Shown one piece after another: positions 7,642 through 15,073 of a stretch of DNA of 17,198 nucleotides (position 1 is the first letter of the stretch; every line of letters starts with the position of its first letter). Below the pieces are notes generated by a model. The model made no database searches. It saw nothing but the letters and a program-made list of their open reading frames with translations, and had not been told where the DNA came from. Origin of the DNA: JAHOYW01 sp964515915 (GTDB lineage Bacteria > Verrucomicrobiota > Lentisphaeria > Victivallales > Victivallaceae). The translations under genes were made by a program, and so were the position numbers. The stretch is from positions 1-17,198 of the forward strand of contig CAZEXM010000048.1 in the NCBI GenBank assembly GCA_964515915.1. Direction: 5' to 3'.

Positions 7642-8115
7642 AAAACTTTTAACTGTATCAGGTGTCTGGTTCATGAAAGTTAACGCTTCCATTAAGCGGT
7701 CTTCAACTGCATCAATGTTGTTGAATACTTCATTGGAAAAATACTTTTCCCTGACTTCTTTCCATAAGTGTTCGACAGGATTAAGCTGCGGACTGTATGG
7801 CGGCAGGAACAGCAACTTCATGTTGCCTGGAATCTTGAGCTTACCTGCAGTATGCCATGGTGCTTTGTCCATAAACATGATAATGAATTCATCAGCGAAG
7901 CGTTCCGCCACCTGCTGTAGGAATATCGCCATAACTTCCGTATCTGCACGAGGAGCAACCAGTGAATCAATAATACCATCAAGAGGACTTATCGCAGAAT
8001 AGGCATAAATGTATTCCCTAATTATCTGAGCTCCGCAAACAGGTCTGATTCCGGGCGGAGCCCAACAACGGTGCGGTAAACTGATTCGTCCAAAGCGAGC
8101 TTCATCTTGGAACAT
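7609..8115 (-). CDS. IS630 transposase, catalytic DDE part (orfB)
   Basis: RNase-H-fold catalytic half of the transposase. The acidic triad is visible as QDEAR (Asp4), MDKAPWH (Asp83) and LNPVEHLW (Glu115), with the usual PPYSPQLNP just before the last one. The open frame runs further upstream than this ATG: it reads GLINEVALSVQSGKNVRVM before FQDEARFG, which is normal family sequence, back to the seven-A run at 8177-8183. This part is therefore probably made as a -1 frameshift fusion with the upstream helix-turn-helix part, giving about 350 residues, the usual IS630 transposase length. An independent start at this Met is less likely, because it sits within the first beta strand. Confidence 0.88.
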   Translation of the reverse strand: MFQDEARFGRISLPHRCWAPPGIRPVCGAQIIREYIYAYSAISPLDGIIDSLVAPRADTEVMAIFLQQVAERFADEFIIMFMDKAPWHTAGKLKIPGNMKLLFLPPYSPQLNPVEHLWKEVREKYFSNEVFNNIDAVEDRLMEALTFMNQTPDTVKSFSGFNWIVNNL

Positions 8116-8162
8116 TACGCGAACATTTTTGCCCGATTGAACGCTGAGAGCAACTTCGTTGA

Positions 8163-8660
8163 TTAATCCTGCAAAGTTTTTTTAAAAGCTGCTTGAGCTT
8201 CCGGGTCTGTTTTGGGATGACATGGTCTGGGAACAATCTTGCGCCAACCATGACGTTCAAGCATGCGGTAGATGGTTGATGGCGGCACTTTGTGTCTTAT
8301 TTTCTGTTCATAAGCCCGCTGGATACTTGAAACTATCAACATTCCACTTTTTTCTGCTTTTGTCAAAAATGGTTTCAGTAGTTTCTGTTCTTGAGTGTTT
8401 GACAAATTTTCACGATATCTTCCTCCATGTGGAGTTCCCTTGAATATTGTAACACCTTTCTTGAAATAGCGGGAATGTATTCTCCAGATACTGGCTGTAT
8501 TAAGTCCGATAATCTTGCCGATCTCAGCAGCCCTCATCCCACATTCCATACGTAATAAAACCGCCTGAACTCGTTGAAATTCCTCTTTGCTGACTGCTGA
8601 CTTTTGCGCTTGCAAAACTTCTGTACGCTGACGGTCTGTAAACTGTTGTCTTGGTCTCAC
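8163..8660 (-). CDS. IS630 transposase, DNA-binding part (orfA)
   Basis: 165 residues with two helix-turn-helix modules: residues about 25-65 (VQAVLLRMECGMRAAEIGKIIGL type) and about 95-145 (a winged helix ending MLERHGWRKIVPRPCHPKTD). It binds the inverted repeats. On the minus strand the end reads GCT TTT AAA AAA ACT TTG, and frame 0 stops seven codons after the A-run. A -1 slip on the seven A (8183 to 8177) joins it to the catalytic frame as AFKKNFAGLINEV. Frameshifted two-frame transposases are known in parts of the IS630 family. A simple one-base deletion in a dead copy is the alternative. Confidence 0.85.
   Translation of the reverse strand: MRPRQQFTDRQRTEVLQAQKSAVSKEEFQRVQAVLLRMECGMRAAEIGKIIGLNTASIWRIHSRYFKKGVTIFKGTPHGGRYRENLSNTQEQKLLKPFLTKAEKSGMLIVSSIQRAYEQKIRHKVPPSTIYRMLERHGWRKIVPRPCHPKTDPEAQAAFKKTLQD
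8177..8183 (-). promoter_or_regulatory. Probable -1 frameshift site in the IS630 transposase
   Basis: Seven consecutive A on the minus strand, in phase TTT AAA AAA ACT. Slipping back one base gives AAA AAC TTT GCA GGA, which enters the catalytic frame just after its last upstream stop (TAA, at the start of the A-run). It could act by ribosomal slippage or by polymerase slippage on the homopolymer. Confidence 0.6.
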
Positions 8661-8697
8661 TTATACCTCCATATTAAATTATGGAGTATAATATACA

Positions 8698-8723
8698 TTA
8701 CTAACCCTTAGATTGCAAATCGG
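8698..8723 (+). repeat. Right terminal inverted repeat of the IS630 element
   Basis: 26-base partner of 7597-7622. It ends in GATTGCAAATCGG and is followed by the TA duplication at 8724-8725. The same core occurs at 36-48. Confidence 0.88.
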
Positions 8724-8966
8724 TATAAGATATGATAGCCTGACACTTGTGCTTGATATTTTTCCTGCCCATAAGCAAATTATGTAAAATCAATTCTTTT
8801 CAAACCTAATAAAATCAATTAACAGATAATTTCCTGACTTATCTGTAAACTTTTCTTTTTGAAATTTCTTACCCCTGTATAATAAAAACGAACAAATAAT
8901 TTTCTTTTTCCACCACTCCCCAAAAGCTTACGTAAATTGGCGCCCTGATAATTATAGTATGGGGGG
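8724..8966. other. AT-rich gap between the IS630 element and the glycan operon
   Basis: About 240 bases. The only notable structures are the inverted repeat at 8822-8846 (separate entry) and a direct repeat of TAAAATCAATT near 8785 and 8810. A 64-codon open frame here on the minus strand overlaps the end of the beta-helix gene and has no family features, so it is not annotated. Confidence 0.5.
8822..8846 (-). terminator. Candidate terminator hairpin at the end of the glycan operon
   Basis: ACAGATAA and TTATCTGT form a perfect 8-bp stem around a 9-base loop, about 120 bases beyond the probable stop of the last gene of the minus-strand unit. The minus strand continues TAATTGATTTTATT, only partly T-rich, and the stem is AT-rich, so it would be weak. 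Confidence 0.35.
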
Positions 8967-10272
8967 TCAATGCCGATTCCCAATTGAGACCATGTCTCCG
9001 GTATCGGCATCAATCACTTTGAGTGCATGTCCAGGATATCGATCCAGTTTCACATGGTCTTAATGTAAGAAACGTTGAGTTCGGTGTGTTAGTTGCATCC
9101 ATTTTATCATTAATATCCCAGTTAAATTTATCTGGAAAAATCTCAATAAAATCATTGGCATCATCTTTCTGCTTATGCCCTTTCAATGTGAGTCCTGCAG
9201 CATCAGGGATTCTTTTTGATTTAATTTCATTCACGGCATTGGTTAATAGTCTTTCTGCTACTTCATCAGTAATTCCAATCTTTTCAGTAGAACAAACAGG
9301 GTTTTTCAGTAAATCAGGAATTTCTTTTTGGACCGGTCCGACATTGGACCGGACCGAATATTGCAGATATTGTCGGGAAATGCCGGAAAAGTAATTTACT
9401 AAATTCACTTTTTTATCAACGATAATTGGTTTAGCTCCGCACAAATCATTGCCATTTACAATAATCATATTGGGAACTTCGACACAGTAAACTGCACAAT
9501 TTGCATTATTAGAAGCATTTGCGGCAACCCAGCTATTTTCTACTATTACACTTGAAGTCAAACCCCGTTTTCCAGGTTTGGCAAAATTGTATACTGGCGT
9601 AAAGCCACCTCCCTCTCCGCCAAAACGAGTTGATCGACAGATTACTTTATGTCCATAATTATCAATCCAGCGCTGTCTTGAACCGTGAGGCAGAGGAACT
9701 AATACCATATCCGTATTTGACAACGCTTGTTCACACTTTCTAAAAGTACAATATTCCACGTAAACAATTGTTGAACGCATATCAATTTCAATAGCCTTTC
9801 CTTCGGCATGATTAAACCGACAATAGGAAATCAACACCATGCCATTATCAAGATTCTCGTTCTGTATTTTTAAGTGATTATGCCCGTTTTGAAAGGTAAG
9901 CCCCTCTATTCTCGTGCGCCAGACATTTTTAATAGAAAAAATATCCTTCCCTTTGGTAAGCATGCGAATAATTGGATTCCCATTCCCACTGATGTTACAC
10001 TGGGAACCGGAGATGTTAATAGTATCATTGATTAAGTAACGTCCCGAAGGAAAGATAACATCAGGTTGAGTGATGCTGGCGCCGCTTTTGTAATTTTTAC
10101 TAATATTGGCGCTTCCTTTTAATTGTTTCTTTGCCGCATCAAAAGCTGCTTGAATGGCTTTTGTATCATTAGCTTTTCCATCACCTTTCGCTCCAAAGTC
10201 TTTAACATTGATTTGTGCATAAGTAGTACAGGCTGTTATAAACGAACTTTTAATTATTGTTGCGAACTTCAT
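8967..10272 (-). CDS. Secreted right-handed beta-helix protein (pectate-lyase-like), probable 3' frameshift
   Basis: A signal peptide (residues 1-19, cut after TTYA) precedes INVKDFGAKGDGKANDTKAI (21-40), the N-terminal signature of pectate-lyase-superfamily (PF12708-type) and GH28-like beta-helix enzymes. Short beta-strand repeats follow to about 300, including NISGSQCNISGNG. These proteins cleave or bind polysaccharides outside the cytoplasm; the substrate cannot be told. GGAAGGA lies about 8 bases before the ATG. The gap to the upstream large gene is 18 bases, so they share a transcript. The first frame stops at 9010 (420 aa), but from about 9063 another minus-strand frame reads HVKLDRYPGHALKVIDADTG and MVSIGNRH to a stop at 8967, which looks like the genuine end. 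One extra base or two missing bases near 9063 would explain it. Confidence 0.75.
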
Positions 10273-10290
10273 GAGTATTTCCTTCCATCT

Positions 10291-13200
10291 TTATTTATTT
10301 CTAAAAATATAGAGACAAAAGTTTTTTCCCGGAATCGTTGCTTTTGCTATTGTTGTTCCTGGAGCAAGGTTAATTCTTTTTTCTGGATATAACATTTTTA
10401 CAGAATCGATGGTTTTCATTCCCAGTTTTGCCGAATTGATCTTCAGATCTATTGATTCATCCTTCCAGGAAAAATTCATAACTATCATAAAAGCCTTTTT
10501 TTTGTCTGGAGAGACAAAAAAACTAGCCTTGAGATTGTCAGGCAGTTTTATAACTTGCTGTCTCCAGTAACCAATATACTTGAATGTGGAATCAAGCCCA
10601 TTCTTGTCAAATGTGTAATAAAGTTTCGTTGTTGGTTCAACCGGGATATATGCAGGAACCAAAAGTTGAGAATTATGCAGAAAAATTAAACCAAGTAAAT
10701 ATTCTGCATGTTGATACCCCAGTTTTTCCCACTCATCTTTTCGTATAGCCCCGGAGCGCGAAAATTGTGGCAGAACAATTGAATATGGTCCAAAGTTATT
10801 CTGCGCCGCATATTCTGCCGCAAATTTTTCAAGGGTTAAAAAATTCTCCATTCCACGATTGCTTTTTCTATCATGCAAGGAACAGAAATTTTCACCATCA
10901 ACCAACGCGTCAGTAAAAGACCAGCACGGCATCACCGGATACCCTGACATATGAAAAAAGATTAGTCCATCAGGATGTTTTTCTTTAAGGAGTGTATAGA
11001 TTCGCCGAACTAATTGGCGGGTCCCAAGTATGTTCTTCGTAAAACCAGATGGCAAGCCATGTCCTCGAGAGATACCGCAACCATGATAAATATTGTTACA
11101 GTCATGAGGTTTAGATACGTCAAAATAAAAAGCTTTTACCGTTGAAGAATTCAAGAGTTCATTCAGTCCATACAGTGTAAAATCCTGAAAACTTTTCGAA
11201 TTCTGGCAAACCTGCATACTCCACAAAGCTTTTTTTCGTGAGTCATCAGGAATATATTTCTTGTTCGTGTTACTTGTCCATTCATCTTTAAATAAAGCAA
11301 ATTCTGGACTTGCGGCCCAAGTCTGCTGTAAGCGTGCATATGGAGCATACTCAATTATTTTTCCGTACTTTGTTGGCAATTGACCATAATTTTTACTTAT
11401 AGTCTTCTTGGGAAGAGGATAAAATCCTGTTCGATCAGCATTTCCTTTATAAGCTTTCTCTGTTTGCCACCAGCCTTGACACCAAAGCGTAAAAAGTCTA
11501 AGGTCTTTATGAGTAGCAAAAGCGTTTTTAAAATACTGCCCTGAGGGGCCAACACCATCCCTGACGGGAAACAATCTACCACTCATACTCATGATGTCCC
11601 GATGACGGACGGTTTTTTTCACTGGAGTAACAATCAAACCAAAAGAAAACTTCAATGGCTGGCTGATTGTTACCGGCTTATTAATCAAACTAAGCTTCAT
11701 CACCACTTTGTCACTGTTATTGATGATTTTAAATTCTTTCTGTTTATCAACCACAATCCAGTTCTGCGAAGATTCTGCAAAAACCTGTACTCCGCCTTCC
11801 TCATTACCGAGCCAACACACACCCATTTGGGATTGATAGCCCTTTTTAAGCAATTTTCCACTTGACCTTAAGCTGTAATCACAGTTGTTCAGTAAAGTCG
11901 CGTACTTCTTTTTTAACGGTATGGAAAAAATGAGCCTGTCAATTTCCACATTCTTTTTGCTTGGAGCAACTTCTAGTTCAATCCACATCATCCCGTCAAA
12001 TTCAATGTAGGATTGACTGGTGATTTTAACCCCGTTAAGGACTTGGCTTCGCGTGAAACCTACTTTACAATCACTTTTTTCTGTCCATTCGGTTTTCACC
12101 AGTGAATCATGCGATGATAACAGAGTACCGGAACTTGTTTTGCACTGTAAGTTAATCGGAGCAGCCAAAATATTTTCACCATGATTGATTATTGCACTTG
12201 GAAAAAGCTGACCTTTAAAATCATAAATTCTATTCCACATGGAAACCGCATCGTCGCTTATTTTCAAAGGAGTCCATGGAGGAGGAACCTTATCTGAAAT
12301 TCCCAGTTTATTACCCAGCCAGTCAGGCCGTGATTTTTTTTCATAATCCAGTATCTTACTGGCTATATTTTCCCCATCGGAATACAGCGAAAACACCACT
12401 TTATATTGACCAATCGGAAAGGTTTTAGAATTGATGCTTAAAGCTCCATCTGGTGAATTCAGCGATTTGATTTTTTTTGAGAATATTTTTTCCCGGGATT
12501 GTATGGATAAAACATCAATGCGTATAGAAATGTCTTCAAGCTTTTTCTTCAATTGGCGTAATTTCCAAGAGAAAATTATTTTTTGCGTTGATGGATATTT
12601 GCGCAATGACAGGTTTAGTGTATCCAAATCCACGGGTAGTTGTATATCATGGAGCCAATGAACCGTTCCATCCTCTTCCTTCACAGTTAATTGACAATTT
12701 CGATCCTTTTCACTGCGCAAGTCGGCTTGTACGCTGAAATCAACTTTTTCATAGGGTTTGAGTGTATAATTTTTAATCCAGAAAGATTGCTTCTTATTTT
12801 TTAATTCGGCGATTAATTTTCTTTTCTTCTGCCCATTGGAAAGCCTTGCACGCAAATTAAGCATATAGCCGCCTTGGAAATTCAGTGCCTTTAGGTTCAC
12901 GGCAACACCATTATTCCCCTGAAAAACAATAGTTCCCAAACCGTCGCCGCGTTCTTTTTTAGGAGCATTATAATATACCCAGGAATCTTTTTCGTCTTTC
13001 AATTGTTTCCAAATGCGATAAAACTGAAACTTCCACTGTTCGCCATCGGAAATTTTATCAATATTCAAATCTTTAAGAGGAATCCGGCTTTCCAAAAACC
13101 AACCATCAATACTTATTTGCGATTTAACTTCCCAGTCAGGATCCCAATTCAAACTTACTATTTTTTTGGGAGAAATTGAATATTCATAGCTGGTTCCAAT

Positions 13201-14328
13201 GCCGTTAACAAATAAGCGATACAGCTTTCCTTCCGGGTATCTGGGAATAATTTCAATCCCAAAAGAATCATCATGGTCAACATTTACATCATGTTTTGCT
13301 TTAGTATTTTTAAGTATGCCGTGCAATATAGTTGTTTCAGGCATATTTTTGGCTTCAGCAGGAAGCTCGCTGTGCATGGCAAAATATAAATATTTATCAT
13401 CATAAGTAATAAAGATACGACTGCTATCTTCAGCCAAAGAGACAGTGCTGTTATTAATCAATCCGCCAATTACCGTTGCATTTATCCAGCCGGGATCATC
13501 CAGTTTGCCATCAATAATAATGTCCCCACGCTTTTTCAAAACACTTGCTTGTTGATTAATGCTAATGCCTCTTGCCTTTTTGTATTCAGTTAATATTTCA
13601 GCACCTGTCAACGCCTCTGGATAAATTTTTAACTCATCCATAACCCGATTCACTTTTTTATCGCCGCCAAAAGACTGCCCAAAGCGTATAAAACTAGGAT
13701 TTTCAATTGAAATCATAGCTGTATCTTTAGCTGCAAGGTATCCGTTTAGATAAATTTTAACACCATCACCTTTCCGATAGGTCAGCGCAAAGAAATTCCA
13801 ATCTCCGACATTCATTTTCTTTTGCAAAAAAATATTTTGGGTTATATTTTGATTATTTTCCCCTTTACGGGTGATCAAAAATTGCAGTTTATCCTTATTT
13901 TTGTATTTGTAGAAACGTATCCAGCCATTCTTGCCTCCCATTTCAAAAAGTTGTTGATGTGGCATCTTGGGCTTTAAATAATTTCTCCCATCTATACCTT
14001 TTACCCAGAAAGTTACTGTCCAGTTTTTAGGATTAATATTATCTTTAGCTTTGTAATAAACAACCTGTCCGTTTAATCCAGATACAAAACCATTCCCTTT
14101 GAACCCTGGCATCAATTTGGACAGTTTATTTTGTCTATCTTTGTTATTTTTCGAAAAATCACGCAAGTTGAAAAAACCAAACTTATCTCCCTTTGCAATA
14201 TCCGCGTTTATGCCTTTATCAAATGATACATAAAGAATGGGCTGTTTCTTGGCAGAATGGCTTGTCAAAGAAATCATTATGATAAAAGCTATATAAAACA
14301 TTTTTGATAAACTGAATTTTTGTATCAT
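10291..14328 (-). CDS. Large secreted LamG / CBM9-like / putative glycosidase-fold protein (1345 aa)
   Basis: A signal peptide (1-26, cut after SHSA) shows export. Residues about 30-255 form a concanavalin/LamG-type jelly roll (PILYVSFDKG; NWTVTFWVKG; VGDWNFFALTYRKGDGVKIY; RVMDELKIYPEAL). Residues about 268-470 resemble a CBM9-like/DOMON sugar-binding domain (IIDGKLDDPGW at 271-281, YDDKYLYFAMHSE). A beta-rich middle part runs to about 900. The region about 910-1345 resembles the GH123-like/DUF6067 group: FYFDVSKPHDCNNIYHGCG near 1070, KEKHPDGLIFFHMSGY, and DALVDGENF around 1144. Asp1070, Asp1144 and Glu1146 are candidate acidic residues, not proven catalytic. It probably binds and cleaves a complex glycan at the surface. 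Gaps of 31 and 18 bases to its neighbours place it in one operon. The catalytic assignment is the weak point. Confidence 0.75.
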   Translation of the reverse strand: MIQKFSLSKMFYIAFIIMISLTSHSAKKQPILYVSFDKGINADIAKGDKFGFFNLRDFSKNNKDRQNKLSKLMPGFKGNGFVSGLNGQVVYYKAKDNINPKNWTVTFWVKGIDGRNYLKPKMPHQQLFEMGGKNGWIRFYKYKNKDKLQFLITRKGENNQNITQNIFLQKKMNVGDWNFFALTYRKGDGVKIYLNGYLAAKDTAMISIENPSFIRFGQSFGGDKKVNRVMDELKIYPEALTGAEILTEYKKARGISINQQASVLKKRGDIIIDGKLDDPGWINATVIGGLINNSTVSLAEDSSRIFITYDDKYLYFAMHSELPAEAKNMPETTILHGILKNTKAKHDVNVDHDDSFGIEIIPRYPEGKLYRLFVNGIGTSYEYSISPKKIVSLNWDPDWEVKSQISIDGWFLESRIPLKDLNIDKISDGEQWKFQFYRIWKQLKDEKDSWVYYNAPKKERGDGLGTIVFQGNNGVAVNLKALNFQGGYMLNLRARLSNGQKKRKLIAELKNKKQSFWIKNYTLKPYEKVDFSVQADLRSEKDRNCQLTVKEEDGTVHWLHDIQLPVDLDTLNLSLRKYPSTQKIIFSWKLRQLKKKLEDISIRIDVLSIQSREKIFSKKIKSLNSPDGALSINSKTFPIGQYKVVFSLYSDGENIASKILDYEKKSRPDWLGNKLGISDKVPPPWTPLKISDDAVSMWNRIYDFKGQLFPSAIINHGENILAAPINLQCKTSSGTLLSSHDSLVKTEWTEKSDCKVGFTRSQVLNGVKITSQSYIEFDGMMWIELEVAPSKKNVEIDRLIFSIPLKKKYATLLNNCDYSLRSSGKLLKKGYQSQMGVCWLGNEEGGVQVFAESSQNWIVVDKQKEFKIINNSDKVVMKLSLINKPVTISQPLKFSFGLIVTPVKKTVRHRDIMSMSGRLFPVRDGVGPSGQYFKNAFATHKDLRLFTLWCQGWWQTEKAYKGNADRTGFYPLPKKTISKNYGQLPTKYGKIIEYAPYARLQQTWAASPEFALFKDEWTSNTNKKYIPDDSRKKALWSMQVCQNSKSFQDFTLYGLNELLNSSTVKAFYFDVSKPHDCNNIYHGCGISRGHGLPSGFTKNILGTRQLVRRIYTLLKEKHPDGLIFFHMSGYPVMPCWSFTDALVDGENFCSLHDRKSNRGMENFLTLEKFAAEYAAQNNFGPYSIVLPQFSRSGAIRKDEWEKLGYQHAEYLLGLIFLHNSQLLVPAYIPVEPTTKLYYTFDKNGLDSTFKYIGYWRQQVIKLPDNLKASFFVSPDKKKAFMIVMNFSWKDESIDLKINSAKLGMKTIDSVKMLYPEKRINLAPGTTIAKATIPGKNFCLYIFRNK

Positions 14329-14359
14329 CCTCTCAATCCTATTTTTATGATTATAAAAT

Positions 14360-15073
14360 CTATTTATGCTTTCCTATTCTTGACTGATCAACTTTCCACA
14401 AACTTTCATCATTAGAAGCTGCGTAATTGGGATTGGTGTCAGTAAAACTAAGAGCTTCAGCATGTCCGTCAGAAAACAACCAGTTGGACATATTGCCATG
14501 TACTCCATAAAGAGTAGAAGTTTTCCAGATCGAATAATTCCCATTCATAGATTGCCAAGTTTTAAGAGATCTAGTATTAGCACGAATAGCTCCATTCCCT
14601 GAATCATGAACCTCTACATTCATTATGGTGTTAGTTGATATCCTCGCCAATTTTGCCGAGCCATACCATAAATCACCATTCACATCCATTATTTCGCTTA
14701 GCATGGCATTAAAAGAATAACTTGATTTGAGCCCACCCCAAGCCAGGAGATAAGCTGCCATTTCCGTATTATCAGATGGGCAAAGATATAAATCCCAGTT
14801 TTTACTGTAGAGATACATTAAAGACTCCCAACTATCTCCGAAGGTGTTAGAATTTGAAGCTAGAGGCAGGTATCCTTCATAATCATCAGTATACATGATT
14901 ATTGCTGTTCCAATTTGCTTGAGGTTGCTAAGACAACTAATACCTTTTGCTTTTTCTCGAGCTTTGTTCAATGCTGGCAACAACATTGCGGCGAGGATTG
15001 CTATGATAGCGATCACGACGAGGAGTTCAATGAGAGTAAATCTCAATTTACACACTTTTGATTTTGTAGACAT
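14360..15073 (-). CDS. Pseudopilin-like secreted protein with H-x9-DG motif (DUF1559-like)
   Basis: 237 residues starting at the ATG at 15073, which has AGGAGG 7 bases upstream; an in-frame ATG 16 codons earlier has no such site. The N-terminus KLRFTLIELLVVIAIIAIL is a type IV prepilin/type II pseudopilin helix, followed by AMLLPALNKAREKAKGISC. The C-terminal part contains HGNMSNWLFSDG (His, exactly nine residues, Asp-Gly), the H-x9-DG signature of the large pseudopilin-like families in Lentisphaerota, Planctomycetota and Verrucomicrobiota. The residue before the mature Phe is Arg where classical prepilins have Gly. The protein should sit in the inner membrane or a pseudopilus; its exact job is unknown. 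It overlaps the gntR end by 31 bases and lies 31 bases before the large LamG gene, so it belongs to their operon. Confidence 0.88.
   Translation of the reverse strand: MSTKSKVCKLRFTLIELLVVIAIIAILAAMLLPALNKAREKAKGISCLSNLKQIGTAIIMYTDDYEGYLPLASNSNTFGDSWESLMYLYSKNWDLYLCPSDNTEMAAYLLAWGGLKSSYSFNAMLSEIMDVNGDLWYGSAKLARISTNTIMNVEVHDSGNGAIRANTRSLKTWQSMNGNYSIWKTSTLYGVHGNMSNWLFSDGHAEALSFTDTNPNYAASNDESLWKVDQSRIGKHK

Larger units (their letters stand above)
7597..8723 (-). mobile_element. Complete IS630-family insertion sequence (1127 bp)
   Basis: Ends are defined by 26-bp inverted repeats at 7597-7622 and 8698-8723 that differ at two positions and share the CCGATTTGCAATCTAA core. A TA dinucleotide flanks each side (7595-7596 and 8724-8725), the usual IS630/Tc1 target duplication. 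Removing the element plus one TA rebuilds the arsR stop codon, which independently confirms the boundaries. It carries a two-frame transposase on the minus strand. Length is typical for the family. A diverged relative's end is present at 1-48. Confidence 0.9.

Noticed and set aside
8635..8655. TAAACTGTTGT resembling half of the gntR operator
   Set aside because: It lies inside the IS630 transposase gene, matches only the core and has no partner arm or promoter.
8819..9013. 64-codon minus-strand open frame beyond the beta-helix gene
   Set aside because: It overlaps the probable real end of the beta-helix gene in another frame, has no ribosome-binding site and shows no family features.
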